This document shows positions 12,774 to 27,044 of a stretch of DNA of 64,000 nucleotides, piece after piece (position 1 is the stretch's first letter; every line of letters begins with the position of its first letter). The notes beneath the pieces were generated by a model. The model was not told the DNA's origin and ran no database searches. It saw only the letters and a program-made list of their open reading frames with translations. The DNA is from Amaranthus tricolor (Eukaryota; Streptophyta; Magnoliopsida; Caryophyllales; Amaranthaceae): positions 23,563,295-23,627,294 of the forward strand of contig NC_080061.1 in NCBI RefSeq assembly GCF_026212465.1, given 5' to 3'. The position numbers were made by a program, and so were the translations under genes.

Positions 12774-14994
12774 TTGATTATTCATTTCATCTATCATTGT
12801 TCAATGATCATTGATCCTTGTTCATTGTTCGTCGTTCATTCTTCATTGATCATTGATCCTTGTTCATTCATCATCGTTCATTCTTCCATGATCATTGATC
12901 CTTGTACATTCTTCATCGTTAATTCTTCATTGATAATTAATCCTTGTTCATTCTTCATCGTTCATTTTTCAATGATCATTGATCCTTGTCCATTCTTCAT
13001 CGTTCATTCTTCAATGATCAATTATCCTTGTTCATTGTTCATTGTTCATTCTTCATTGATCATTGTTCCGTGTTCATTCTTCATCGTTCATTCTTCAATG
13101 ATCATTGATCCTTATTGATTATTCATCGTTCATTCTTCAACGATCATTGATCGTTGTTCATTATGCATCAATTCATTCTTCTTTGATCATTGATCCTTGT
13201 TCATTCTTTATAGTTCATTCTTCAATGATCATTGATCTTTGTACAATCTTCATCGTTCATTCTTCAATGATGAATGATCATTGATCCTTCTTCATTATTC
13301 AACGTTCATTCGTCATTGATCATTGATCCTTGTTCATTCTTCATCGTTCATTGTTCAATGATCATTGATCCTTGTTTATTATTCATCAATCGTTGTTCAA
13401 TGATCATAGATCCTTTTTAATTATTCATCGTTCATTCTTCAATGATCATTGATTCTTGTACATTCTTCAATGGTCATCGATCCTTGTTCATTATTCATCA
13501 TTCATTCTTCATTGATCATTAATCATTGTTCATTCTTCATCGTTCATTCTTCAATGTTCATTGATCCTTGTTCATTATTCATTGATCATTGTTCAATGAT
13601 CATTATTCCTTGTTCATTATTCATGATTCATTCTTCAATGATCATTGATCCTTGTTCATTCTTCATCGTTCATTCTTCATTGATCGTTGATCCTTGTTCA
13701 TTCTTCATCGTTCATTCTTCAATTTTCATTGAACCTTGTTCATTATTCATCGATCGTTGTTCAATGATCATTGATCCTTGTTCATTATTCATCGTTCATT
13801 CTTAAATGATCATTGATCCTTGTTCTTTCTTCATCGTTCATTCTTCAATGATCATTGAACATTCTTAATCGTTCATTCTTCAATGATCATTGATCCTTGT
13901 TCATTATTCGTCGTTCATTCTTCAATGATCATTGATCCTTGTTGATTATTCATCGATCATTGTTCAAAGATCAATGATCCTTGTTAATTATGCATCAATT
14001 CATTCTTCATTGATCATTGATCCTTGTTCATTCTTCATCGTTCATTCTTCATTGATCATTGATCCTTGTTAAATCTTCATCGTTCATTCTTTAAGGATCA
14101 TTGATCCTTGTTCATTATTCGTCGATCATTGTTCAATGATCATTATTCCTTGTTCATTATTCATCGTTCATTCTTAAATGATCATTGATCCTTGATTATT
14201 CTTCATCGTTCATTTTTCAATGATCATTGATCCTTATTGATTTTTCGTCGATCATTGTTCAACGATCATTGATCGTTGTTCAATATGCATCAATTCATTC
14301 TTTATTGATCATTAATCCTTGTTCATTCTTCATCGTTCATTCTTCAATGATCATTGATCGTTGTACATTCTTCATCGTTCATTCTTCAATGATCATTGAT
14401 CCTTATTGATTATTCATCGATCATTGTTCAACGATCATTGATACTAGTTCATTATGCATCAATTCATTCTTCATTGATCATTGATCCTTGTTCATTCTTC
14501 ATCGTTCATTCTTCAATGATCATTGATCCTTTTACATTCTTCATCGTTCATTCTTCAACGATCATTGATCCTTGTTCATTATTCATCGTTCATTCTTCAT
14601 TGCTTATTGATCCTAGTTGATTAGTCTTCGATCATTGTTCAATGATCATTGATCCTTGTTCATTATGCATCAATTCATTCTTCATTTATCATTGAACCTT
14701 GTTCATTATACATCGTTCATTCTTCTTTGATCATTGATCCTTGTTCATTCTTCATCGTTCATTCTTCAATGATCATTGATCCTTGTACATTCTTCATCGT
14801 TCATTCTTCATTGATAATTGATCCTTGTTCATTCTTGATCATTCATTCTTCAATGATCATTGATCCTTGTACATTCTTCATCGTTCGTTCTTCAATGATC
14901 ATTGATCCTTGTTCATTATTCATCGTTCTTCTTCATTGATCATTGATCCGTGTTCATTCTTCATCGTTCATTCTTCAATGATCATTGATCCTTA
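12774..14994 (+). repeat. HOR B, copy B1 (2221 bp)
   Basis: It matches B2 at +2221 at its start and near 13449. It is 253 bp longer than B2 (five 42-mers and one 43-mer). The extra piece, about 14050-14300, contains CCTTGTTAAATC and TTTAAGGATC, otherwise found near 8797 in A3. Private marks include GATGAATGATC near 13270 and AATTTTCATTG near 13722. Confidence 0.87.
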
Positions 14995-16962
14995 TTGATT
15001 ATTCATTTCATCTATCATTGTTCAATGATCATTGATCCTTGTTCATTGTTCGTCGTTCATTCTTCATTGATCATTGATCCTTGTTCATTCATCATCGTTC
15101 ATTCTTCCATGATCATTGATCCTTGTACATTCTTCATCGTTAATTCTTCATTGATAATTAATCCTTGTTCATTCTTCATCGTTCATTTTTCAATGATCAT
15201 TGATCCTTGTCCATTCTTCATCGTTCATTCTTCAATGATCAATTATCCTTGTTCATTGTTCATTGTTCATTCTTCATTGATCATTGTTCCGTGTTCATTC
15301 TTCATCGTTCATTCTTCAATGATCATTGATCCTTATTGATTATTCATCGTTCATTCTTCAACGATCATTGATCGTTGTTCATTATGCATCAATTCATTCT
15401 TCTTTGATCATTGATCCTTGTTCATTCTTTATAGTTCATTCTTCAATGATCATTGATCTTTGTACAATCTTCATCGTTCATTCTTCAATGATCAATGATC
15501 ATTGATCCTTCTTCATTATTCATCGTTCATTCGTCATTGATCATTGATCCTTGTTCATTCTTCATCGTTCATTGTTCAATGATCATTGATCCTTGTTTAT
15601 TATTCATCAATCGTTGTTCAATGATCATAGATCCTTTTTAATTATTCATCGTTCATTCTTCAATGATCATTGATTCTTGTACATTCTTCAATGGTCATCG
15701 ATCCTTGTTCATTATTCATCATTCATTCTTCATTGATCATTAATCATTGTTCATTCTTCATCGTTCATTCTTCAATGTTCATTGATCCTTGTTCATTATT
15801 CATTGATCATTGTTCAATGATCATTATTCCTTGTTCATTATTCATGATTCATTCTTCAATGATCATTGATCCTTGTTCATTCTTCATCGTTCATTCTTCA
15901 TTGATCGTTGATCCTTGTTCATTCTTCATCGTTCATTCTTCAATGTTCATTGAACCTTGTTCATTATTCATCGATCGTTGTTCAATGATCATTGATCCTT
16001 GTTCATTATTCATCGTTCATTCTTAAATGATCATTGATCCTTGTTCTTTCTTCATCGTTCATTCTTCAATGATCATTGAACATTCTTAATCGTTCATTCT
16101 TCAATGATCATTGATCCTTGTTCATTATTCGTCGTTCATTCTTCAATGATCATTGATCCTTGTTGATTATTCATCGATCATTGTTCAAAGATCAATGATC
16201 CTTGTTAATTATGCATCAATTCATTCTTCATTGATCATTGATCCTTGTTCATTCTTCATCGTTCATTCTTCATTCATCATTAATCCTTGTTCATTCTTCA
16301 TCGTTCATTCTTCAATGATCATTGATCGTTGTACATTCTTCATCGTTCATTCTTCAATGATCATTGATCCTTATTGATTATTCATCGATCATTGTTCAAC
16401 GATCATTGATACTAGTTCATTATGCATCAATTCATTCTTCATTGATCATTGATCCTTGTTCATTCTTCATCGTTCATTCTTCAATGATCATTGATCCTTT
16501 TACATTCTTCATCGTTCATTCTTCAACGATCATTGATCCTTGTTCATTATTCATCGTTCATTCTTCATTGCTTATTGATCCTAGTTGATTAGTCTTCGAT
16601 CATTGTTCAATGATCATTGATCCTTGTTCATTATGCATCAATTCATTCTTCATTTATCATTGAACCTTGTTCATTATACATCGTTCATTCTTCTTTGATC
16701 ATTGATCCTTGTTCATTCTTCATCGTTCATTCTTCAATGATCATTGATCCTTGTACATTCTTCATCGTTCATTCTTCATTGATAATTGATCCTTGTTCAT
16801 TCTTGATCATTCATTCTTCAATGATCATTGATCCTTGTACATTCTTCATCGTTCGTTCTTCAATGATCATTGATCCTTGTTCATTATTCATCGTTCTTCT
16901 TCATTGATCATTGATCCGTGTTCATTCTTCATCGTTCATTCTTCAATGATCATTGATCCTTA
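14995..16962 (+). repeat. HOR B, copy B2 (1968 bp)
   Basis: It repeats at +1968 as B3; all segments I compared are the same. Compared with B1 it has lost 253 bp near 16275, where CATTCATCATTAATCC joins two B1 segments. Confidence 0.9.
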
Positions 16963-18930
16963 TTGATTATTCATTTCATCTATCATTGTTCAATGATCAT
17001 TGATCCTTGTTCATTGTTCGTCGTTCATTCTTCATTGATCATTGATCCTTGTTCATTCATCATCGTTCATTCTTCCATGATCATTGATCCTTGTACATTC
17101 TTCATCGTTAATTCTTCATTGATAATTAATCCTTGTTCATTCTTCATCGTTCATTTTTCAATGATCATTGATCCTTGTCCATTCTTCATCGTTCATTCTT
17201 CAATGATCAATTATCCTTGTTCATTGTTCATTGTTCATTCTTCATTGATCATTGTTCCGTGTTCATTCTTCATCGTTCATTCTTCAATGATCATTGATCC
17301 TTATTGATTATTCATCGTTCATTCTTCAACGATCATTGATCGTTGTTCATTATGCATCAATTCATTCTTCTTTGATCATTGATCCTTGTTCATTCTTTAT
17401 AGTTCATTCTTCAATGATCATTGATCTTTGTACAATCTTCATCGTTCATTCTTCAATGATCAATGATCATTGATCCTTCTTCATTATTCATCGTTCATTC
17501 GTCATTGATCATTGATCCTTGTTCATTCTTCATCGTTCATTGTTCAATGATCATTGATCCTTGTTTATTATTCATCAATCGTTGTTCAATGATCATAGAT
17601 CCTTTTTAATTATTCATCGTTCATTCTTCAATGATCATTGATTCTTGTACATTCTTCAATGGTCATCGATCCTTGTTCATTATTCATCATTCATTCTTCA
17701 TTGATCATTAATCATTGTTCATTCTTCATCGTTCATTCTTCAATGTTCATTGATCCTTGTTCATTATTCATTGATCATTGTTCAATGATCATTATTCCTT
17801 GTTCATTATTCATGATTCATTCTTCAATGATCATTGATCCTTGTTCATTCTTCATCGTTCATTCTTCATTGATCGTTGATCCTTGTTCATTCTTCATCGT
17901 TCATTCTTCAATGTTCATTGAACCTTGTTCATTATTCATCGATCGTTGTTCAATGATCATTGATCCTTGTTCATTATTCATCGTTCATTCTTAAATGATC
18001 ATTGATCCTTGTTCTTTCTTCATCGTTCATTCTTCAATGATCATTGAACATTCTTAATCGTTCATTCTTCAATGATCATTGATCCTTGTTCATTATTCGT
18101 CGTTCATTCTTCAATGATCATTGATCCTTGTTGATTATTCATCGATCATTGTTCAAAGATCAATGATCCTTGTTAATTATGCATCAATTCATTCTTCATT
18201 GATCATTGATCCTTGTTCATTCTTCATCGTTCATTCTTCATTCATCATTAATCCTTGTTCATTCTTCATCGTTCATTCTTCAATGATCATTGATCGTTGT
18301 ACATTCTTCATCGTTCATTCTTCAATGATCATTGATCCTTATTGATTATTCATCGATCATTGTTCAACGATCATTGATACTAGTTCATTATGCATCAATT
18401 CATTCTTCATTGATCATTGATCCTTGTTCATTCTTCATCGTTCATTCTTCAATGATCATTGATCCTTTTACATTCTTCATCGTTCATTCTTCAACGATCA
18501 TTGATCCTTGTTCATTATTCATCGTTCATTCTTCATTGCTTATTGATCCTAGTTGATTAGTCTTCGATCATTGTTCAATGATCATTGATCCTTGTTCATT
18601 ATGCATCAATTCATTCTTCATTTATCATTGAACCTTGTTCATTATACATCGTTCATTCTTCTTTGATCATTGATCCTTGTTCATTCTTCATCGTTCATTC
18701 TTCAATGATCATTGATCCTTGTACATTCTTCATCGTTCATTCTTCATTGATAATTGATCCTTGTTCATTCTTGATCATTCATTCTTCAATGATCATTGAT
18801 CCTTGTACATTCTTCATCGTTCGTTCTTCAATGATCATTGATCCTTGTTCATTATTCATCGTTCTTCTTCATTGATCATTGATCCGTGTTCATTCTTCAT
18901 CGTTCATTCTTCAATGATCATTGATCCTTA
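16963..18930 (+). repeat. HOR B, copy B3 (1968 bp)
   Basis: This copy is indistinguishable from B2 in the stretches compared, which indicates a very recent tandem duplication, or an assembly repetition that only raw reads could exclude. Confidence 0.9.
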
Positions 18931-20959
18931 TTGATTATTCATTTCATCTATCATTGTTCAATGATCATTGATCCTTGTTCATTGTTCGTCGTTCATTCTT
19001 CATTGATCATTGATCCTTGTTCATTCATCATCGTTCATTCTTCCATGATCATTGATCCTTGTACATTCTTCATCGTTAATTCTTCATTGATAATTAATCC
19101 TTGTTCATTCTTCATCGTTCATTTTTCAATGATCATTGATCCTTGTCCATTCTTCATCGTTCATTCTTCAATGATCAATTATCCTTGTTCATTGTTCATT
19201 GTTCATTCTTCATTGATCATTGTTCCGTGTTCATTCTTCATCGTTCATTCTTCAATGATCATTGATCCTTATTGATTATTCATCGTTCATTCTTCAACGA
19301 TCATTGATCGTTGTTCATTATGCATCAATTCATTCTTCTTTGATCATTGATCCTTGTTCATTCTTTATAGTTCATTCTTCAATGATCATTGATCTTTGTA
19401 CAATCTTCATCGTTCATTCTTCAATGATCAATGATCATTGATCCTTCTTCATTATTCATCGTTCATTCGTCATTGATCATTGATCCTTGTTCATTCTTCA
19501 TCGTTCATTGTTCAATGATCATTGATCCTTGTTTATTATTCATCAATCGTTGTTCAATGATCATAGATCCTTTTTAATTATTCATCGTTCATTCTTCAAT
19601 GATCATTGATTCTTGTACATTCTTCAATGGTCATCGATCCTTGTTCATTATTCATCATTCATTCTTCATTGATCATTAATCATTGTTCATTCTTCATCGT
19701 TCATTCTTCAATGTTCATTGATCCTTGTTCATTATTCATTGATCATTGTTCAATGATCATTATTCCTTGTTCATTATTCATGATTCATTCTTCAATGATC
19801 ATTGATCCTTGTTCATTCTTCATCGTTCATTCTTCATTGATCGTTGATCCTTGTTCATTCTTCATCGTTCATTCTTCAATGTTCATTGAACCTTGTTCAT
19901 TATTCATCGATCGTTGTTCAATGATCATTGATCCTTGTTCATTATTCATCGTTCATTCTTAAATGATCATTGATCCTTGTTCTTTCTTCATCGTTCATTC
20001 TTCAATGATCATTGAACATTCTTAATCGTTCATTCTTCAATGATCATTGATCCTTGTTCATTATTCGTCGTTCATTCTTCAATGATCATTGATCCTTGTT
20101 GATTATTCATCGATCATTGTTCAAAGATCAATGATCCTTGTTAATTATGCATCAATTCATTCTTCATTGATCATTGATCCTTGTTCATTCTTCATCGTTC
20201 ATTCTTCATTCATCATTGATCCGTGTTCATTCTTCATCGTTCATTCTTCAATGATCATTGATTCTTATTGATTATTCATCGATCATTGTTCAACGATCAT
20301 TGATCGTTGTTCATTATGATTCAATTCATTCTTTATTGATCATTGATCCCTGTTCATTCTTCATCGTTCATCCTTCAATGATCATTGATCCTTGTTCATT
20401 ATTCATCGTTCATTCTTCAATGAACATTGATCTTTGTTTATTGTTCATCGTTCATTCTTCAATGATCATTGATCCTTGTTCATTATTCATCAATCATTGT
20501 TCCATAATCATTGATCCTTGTTCATTATTCATCGTTCTTTCTTCAATGATCATTGATTCTTGTACATTCGTCATCGTTCATTATGCATCAATTCATTCTT
20601 GTTCAATGATGATTGATCCTTGTTCATTATGCATCAATTCATTCTTCAATGATCATCATTCCTTGTTCATTATACATCGTTCATTCTTCTTTGATCATTG
20701 ATCCTTGTTCATTCTTCATCGTTCATTCTTCAATGATCGTTGATCCTTGTACATTCTTCATCGTTCATTCTTCATTGATAATTGATCCTTGTTCATTCTT
20801 GATCGTTCATTCTTCAATGATCATTGATCCTTGTACATTCTTCATCGTTCAATCTTCAATGATCATTGATCCTTGTTCATTATTCATCGTTCCTTCTTCA
20901 TTGATCATTGATCCGTGTTCATTCTTCATCGTTCATTCTTCAATGATCATTGATCCTTA
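18931..20959 (+). repeat. HOR B, copy B4, chimeric lead into C
   Basis: It follows B3 at +1968 to about 20215. It then switches to an A-like segment (about 20258-20580, similar to the one in B0) and ends at the first C unit. From 19426 on, the same 1534 bp recurs as the head of the third superunit (30385-31918). Confidence 0.85.
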
Positions 20960-21231
20960 TTGATTATTCATTTCATCTATCATTGTTCAATGATCATTGC
21001 TCCTTGTTCATTGTTCGTCGTTCATTCTTCATTGATCATTGATCCTTGTTCATTCATCATCGTTCATTCTTCAATGATCATTAATCCTTGTTCATTGTTC
21101 ATCGTTTTTTCTTCATTGATCTTTGATCCTTGTTCATTATTCATCAATCATTGTTCAATGATCATTGATCCTTGTTCATTATTCATCATTCATTCTTCAA
21201 TGATCATTGATTCTTTTACATTGTTCATCGT

Positions 21232-21245
21232 TCATTCGCGAATGA
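21232..21245. repeat. TCGCGA-centred 14-bp palindrome, once per C unit
   Basis: TCATTCGCGAATGA is a perfect palindrome with two CpGs. I located 14 copies, starting at 21232, 22462, 23692, 24922, 28301, 29531, 32191, 33421, 34651, 35881, 37111, 41263, 45695 and 48147. Each is at the same place in a C unit or a C-derived part of D. The homologous site in the diverged D-like zone (near 49336) reads CGCCAATG, so the palindrome probably arose by one substitution in the C ancestor. Confidence 0.92.
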
Positions 21246-21661
21246 TCATTCATCCTTGTTCATTATACATCGATCATTGTTCAATGATCATTGATCCTTG
21301 TTCATTATTGATCATTCATTCTTAAATGAACATTGATCCTTGTTCATTCTTCATCTCTCATTCTTCATTGATCATTGATCCTTGTTCATTCTTCACCGTT
21401 CATTGTTCAATGATCATTGATCCTTGTTTATTATTCATCAATCGTTGTTCAATGATCATTGATCCTTTTTCATTATTCATCGTTCATTCTTCAACAATCA
21501 TTTATCCTTGTACATTCTTCAATGGTCATCGATCCTTGTTCATTATTCATCGTTTATTCTTCGTTGATAATTAATCATTGTTCATTCTTCATCGTTCATT
21601 CTTCAATGATCATTGATCCTTGTTCATTATTAATTGATCATTGTTCAATGATCATTGATCC

Positions 21662-21682
21662 TTGTTCAATGATCATTTATCC
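21662..21682 (+). repeat. 21-bp half monomer in C units
   Basis: The stretch goes from TTGTTCA straight to ATGATCA and TTTATCC, so three heptamers remain and three are missing. It recurs once in every C unit and in the C-derived parts of block D, always in the same place. It is a fixed variant inherited with the HOR, not a repeated new event. Confidence 0.88.
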
Positions 21683-22189
21683 TTGTTCATTATTCATCAT
21701 TCATTCTTCAATGATCATTAATCCTTGTTCATTCTTCATCGTTCATTCTTCATTGATCGTTGATCCTTGTTCATTCTTCATCGTTCATTTTTCAATGATC
21801 ATTGATCTTTGTACATTCTTCATCGCTCATTCTTCAATGATCATTGATCGTTCTTCATTATTCATCGTTCAATCTTCATTGATCATTGATCCTTGTTCAT
21901 TCTTCATCGTTCATTCTTCAATGATCATTGAACCTTGTGCATTATTCATCGTTCATTCTTCAATGATCATTGATCCTTGTACATTCTTCATCGTTCATTC
22001 TTCATTGATAATTGATCCTTGTTCATTCTTGATCGTTCATTCTTCAATGATCATTGATCCTTGTACATTCTTCATCGTTCATTCTTCAATGATCATTGAT
22101 CCTTGTTCATTATTCATCGTTCCTTCTTCATTGATCATTGATCCGTGTTCTTTCTTCATCGTTCATTCTTCAATGATCATTGATCCTTA

Positions 22190-23419
22190 TTGATTATTCA
22201 TTTCATCTATCATTGTTCAATGATCATTGATCCTTGTTCATTGTTCGTCGTTCATTCTTCATTGATCATTGATCCTTGTTCATTCATCATCGTTCATTCT
22301 TCAATGATCATTAATCCTTGTTCATTGTTCATCGTTCTTTCTTCATTGATCTTTGATCCTTGTTCATTATTCATCAATCATTGTTCAATGATCATTGATC
22401 CTTGTTCATTATTCATCATTCATTCTTCAATGATCATTGATTCTTTTACATTGTTCATCGTTCATTCGCGAATGATCATTCATCCTTGTTCATTATACAT
22501 CGATCATTGTTCAATGATCATTGATCCTTGTTCATTATTGATCATTCATTCTTAAATGAACATTTATCCTTGTTCATTCTTCATCTCTCATTCTTCATTG
22601 ATCATTGATCCTTGTTCATTCTTCACCGTTCATTGTTCAATGATCATTGATCCTTGTTTATTATTCATCAATCGTTGTTCAATGATCATTGATCCTTTTT
22701 CATTATTCATCGTTCATTCTTCAACAATCATTTATCCTTGTACATTCTTCAATGGTCATCGATCCTTGTTCATTATTCATCGTTTATTCTTCGTTGATAA
22801 TTAATCATTGTTCATTCTTCATCGTTCATTCTTCAATGATCATTGATCCTTGTTCATTATTAATTGATCATTGTTCAATGATCATTGATCCTTGTTCAAT
22901 GATCATTTATCCTTGTTCATTATTCATCATTCATTCTTCAATGATCATTAATCCTTGTTCATTCTTCATCGTTCATTCTTCATTGATCGTTGATCCTTGT
23001 TCATTCTTCATCGTTCATTTTTCAATGATCATTGATATTTGTACATTCTTCATCGCTCATTCTTCAATGATCATTGATCGTTCTTCATTATTCATCGTTC
23101 TATCTTCATTGATCATTGATCCTTGTTCATTCTTCATCGTTCATTCTTCAATGATCATTGAACCTTGTGCATTATTCATCGTTCATTCTTCAATGATCAT
23201 TGATCCTTGTACATTCTTCATCGTTCATTCTTCATTGATAATTGATCCTTGTTCATTCTTGATCGTTCATTCTTCAATGATCATTGATCCTTGTACATTC
23301 TTCATCTTTCATTCTTCAATGATCATTGATCCTTGTTCATTATTCATCGTTCCTTCTTCATTGATCATTGATCCGTGTTCATTCTTCATCGTTCATTCTT
23401 CAATGATCATTGATCCTTA
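22190..23419 (+). repeat. HOR C, unit C1b
   Basis: This unit lacks the first-unit marks. It keeps the CpG at 22711 and has ATCTTTC near 23305. Private changes include CATTTATCC near 22562, GATATTTG near 23035 and GTTCTATC near 23098. Confidence 0.92.
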
Positions 23420-24649
23420 TTGATTATTCATTTCATCTATCATTGTTCAATGATCATTGATCCTTGTTCATTGTTCGTCGTTCATTCTTCATTGATCATT
23501 GATCCTTGTTCATTCATCATCGTTCATTCTTCAATGATCATTAATCCTTGTTCATTGTTCATCGTTCTTTCTTCATTGATCTTTGATCCTTGTTCATTAT
23601 TCATCAATCATTGTTCAATGATCATTGATCCTTGTTCATTATTCATCATTCATTCTTCAATGATCATTGATTCTTTTACATTGTTCATCGTTCATTCGCG
23701 AATGATCATTCATCCTTGTTCATTATACATCGATCATTGTTCAATGATCATTGATCCTTGTTCATTATTGATCATTCATTCTTAAATGAACATTGATCCT
23801 TGTTCATTCTTCATCTCTCATTCTTCATTGATCATTGATCCTTGTTCATTCTTCACCGTTCATTGTTCAATGATCATTGATCCTTGTTTATTATTCATCA
23901 ATCGTTGTTCAATGATCATTGATCCTTTTTCATTATTCATTGTTCATTCTTCAACAATCATTTATCCTTGTACATTCTTCAATGGTCATCGATCCTTGTT
24001 CATTATTCATCGTTTATTCTTCGTTGATAATTAATCATTGTTCATTCTTCATCGTTCATTCTTCAATGATCATTGATCCTTGTTCATTATTAATTGATCA
24101 TTGTTCAATGATCATTGATCCTTGTTCAATGATCATTTATCCTTGTTCATTATTCATCATTCATTCTTCAATGATCATTAATCCTTGTTCATTCTTCATC
24201 GTTCATTCTTCATTGATCGTTGATCCTTGTTCATTCTTCATCGTTCATTTTTCAATGATCATTGATCTTTGTACATTCTTCATCGCTCATTCTTCAATGA
24301 TCATTGATCGTTCTTCATTATTCATCGTTCAATCTTCATTGATCATTGATCCTTGTTCATTCTTCATCGTTCATTCTTCAATGATCATTGAACCTTGTGC
24401 ATTATTCATCGTTCATTCTTCAATGATCATTGATCCTTGTACATTCTTCATCGTTCATTCTTCATTGATAATTGATCCTTGTTCATTCTTGATCGTTCAT
24501 TCTTCAATGATCATTGATCCTTGTACATTCTTCATCTTTCATTCTTCAATGATCATTGATCCTTGTTCATTATTCATCGTTCCTTCTTCATTGATCATTG
24601 ATCCGTGTTCATTCTTCATCGTTCATTCTTCAATGATCATTGATCCTTA
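23420..24649 (+). repeat. HOR C, unit C1c
   Basis: Internal-type unit: the CpG is replaced by TG (T at 23941), and ATCTTTC is present near 24535. It matches C3c and C3d in these marks. Confidence 0.92.
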
Positions 24650-25780
24650 TTGATTATTCATTTCATCTATCATTGTTCAATGATCATTGATCCTTGTTCA
24701 TTGTTCGTCGTTCATTCTTCATTGATCATTGATCCTTGTTCATTCATCATCGTTCATTCTTCAATGATCATTAATCCTTGTTCATTGTTCATCGTTCTTT
24801 CTTCATTGATCTTTGATCCTTGTTCATTATTCATCAATCATTGTTCAATGATCATTGATCCTTGTTCATTATTCATCATTCATTCTTCAATGATCATTGA
24901 TTCTTTTACATTGTTCATCGTTCATTCGCGAATGATCATTCATCCTTGTTCATTATACATCGATCATTGTTCAATGATCATTGATCCTTGTTCATTATTG
25001 ATCATTCATTCTTAAATGAACATTGATCCTTGTTCATTCTTCATCTCTCATTCTTCATTGATCATTGATCCTTGTTCATTCTTCACCGTTCATTGTTCAA
25101 TGATCATTGATCCTTGTTTATTATTCATCAATCGTTGTTCAATGATCATTGATCCTTTTTCATTATTCATTGTTCATTCTTCAACAATCATTTATCCTTG
25201 TACATTCTTCAATGGTCATCGATCCTTGTTCATTATTCATCGTTTATTCTTCGTTGATAATTAATCATTGTTCATTCTTCATCGTTCATTCTTCAATGAT
25301 CATTGATCCTTGTTCATTATTAATTGATCATTGTTCAATGATCATTGATCCTTGTTCAATGATCATTTATCCTTGTTCATTATTCATCATTCATTCTTCA
25401 ATGATCATTAATCCTTGTTCATTCTTCATCGTTCATTCTTCATTGATCGTTGATCCTTGTTCATTCTTCATCGTTCATTTTTCAATGATCATTGATCTTT
25501 GTACATTCTTCATCGCTCATTCTTCAATGATCATTGATCGTTCTTCATTATTCATCGTTCAATCTTCATTGATCATTGATCCTTGTTCATTCTTCATCGT
25601 TCATTCTTCAATGATCATTGAACCTTGTGCATTATTTATCGTTCATTCTTCAATGATCATTGATCCTTGTACATTCTTCATCGTTCATTCTTCATTGATA
25701 ATTGATCCTTGTTCATTCTTGATCGTTCATTCTTCAATGATCATTGATCCTTGTACATTCTTCATCGTTCATTCTTCAAT
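24650..25780 (+). repeat. HOR C, unit C1d (last of S1, truncated)
   Basis: This copy is cut about 99 bp short where the next B-like head begins. Last-unit mark: T at 25637 (ATTATTTATC) where the other units of the array have C. It also has TG at 25171. Confidence 0.9.
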
Positions 25781-27044
25781 GATCAATGATCATTGATCCT
25801 TCTTCATTATTCATCGTTCATTCGTCATTGATCATTGATCCTTGTTCATTCTTCATCGTTCATTGTTCAATGATCATTGATCCTTGTTTATTATTCATCA
25901 ATCGTTGTTCAATGATCATAGATCCTTTTTAATTATTCATCGTTCATTCTTCAATGATCATTGATTCTTGTACATTCTTCAATGGTCATCGATCCTTGTT
26001 CATTATTCATCATTCATTCTTCATTGATCATTAATCATTGTTCATTCTTCATCGTTCATTCTTCAATGTTCATTGATCCTTGTTCATTATTCATTGATCA
26101 TTGTTCAATGATCATTATTCCTTGTTCATTATTCATGATTCATTCTTCAATGATCATTGATCCTTGTTCATTCTTCATCGTTCATTCTTCATTGATCGTT
26201 GATCCTTGTTCATTCTTCATCGTTCATTCTTCAATGTTCATTGAACCTTGTTCATTATTCATCGATCGTTGTTCAATGATCATTGATCCTTGTTCATTAT
26301 TCATCGTTCATTCTTAAATGATCATTGATCCTTGTTCTTTCTTCATCGTTCATTCTTCAATGATCATTGAACATTCTTAATCGTTCATTCTTCAATGATC
26401 ATTGATCCTTGTTCATTATTCGTCGTTCATTCTTCAATGATCATTGATCCTTGTTGATTATTCATCGATCATTGTTCAAAGATCAATGATCCTTGTTAAT
26501 TATGCATCAATTCATTCTTCATTGATCATTGATCCTTGTTCATTCTTCATCGTTCATTCTTCATTCATCATTGATCCGTGTTCATTCTTCATCGTTCATT
26601 CTTCAATGATCATTGATTCTTATTGATTATTCATCGATCATTGTTCAACGATCATTGATCGTTGTTCATTATGATTCAATTCATTCTTTATTGATCATTG
26701 ATCCCTGTTCATTCTTCATCGTTCATCCTTCAATGATCATTGATCCTTGTTCATTATTCATCGTTCATTCTTCAATGAACATTGATCTTTTTTTATTGTT
26801 CATCGTTCATTCTTCAATGATCATTGATCCTTGTTCATTATTCATCAATCATTGTTCCATAATCATTGATCCTTGTTCATTATTCATCGTTCTTTCTTCA
26901 ATGATCATTGATTCTTGTACATTCGTCATCGTTCATTATGCATCAATTCATTCTTGTTCAATGATGATTGATCCTTGTTCATTATGCATCAATTCATTCT
27001 TCAATGATCATCATTCCTTGTTCATTATACATCGTTCATTCTTC

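Larger units (their letters stand above)
20960..22189 (+). repeat. HOR C, unit C1a (first of S1)
   Basis: This unit is 1230 bp (29 x 42 + 12). First-unit marks are C at 21000 (ATTGCTCC) and a six-T run near 21104. It keeps the CpG at 21481 and has ATCGTTC where later units have ATCTTTC. The TCGCGA palindrome is at 21232. Confidence 0.92.
19426..25780 (+). repeat. Superunit S1: B-like head plus four C units
   Basis: The start is marked by the doubled ATGATCA heptamer, which recurs at 25781 (+6355) and 30385 (+4604). Head 19426-20959 is followed by C units at 20960, 22190, 23420 and 24650; the last is cut at 25780. This is a third level of order above monomer and HOR. Confidence 0.85.

Noticed and set aside
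21555..21580. CENP-B box, suggested by TTCGTTGATAA in C units
   Set aside because: Only the TTCG start fits; the central A and the CGGG end of the known box are missing.
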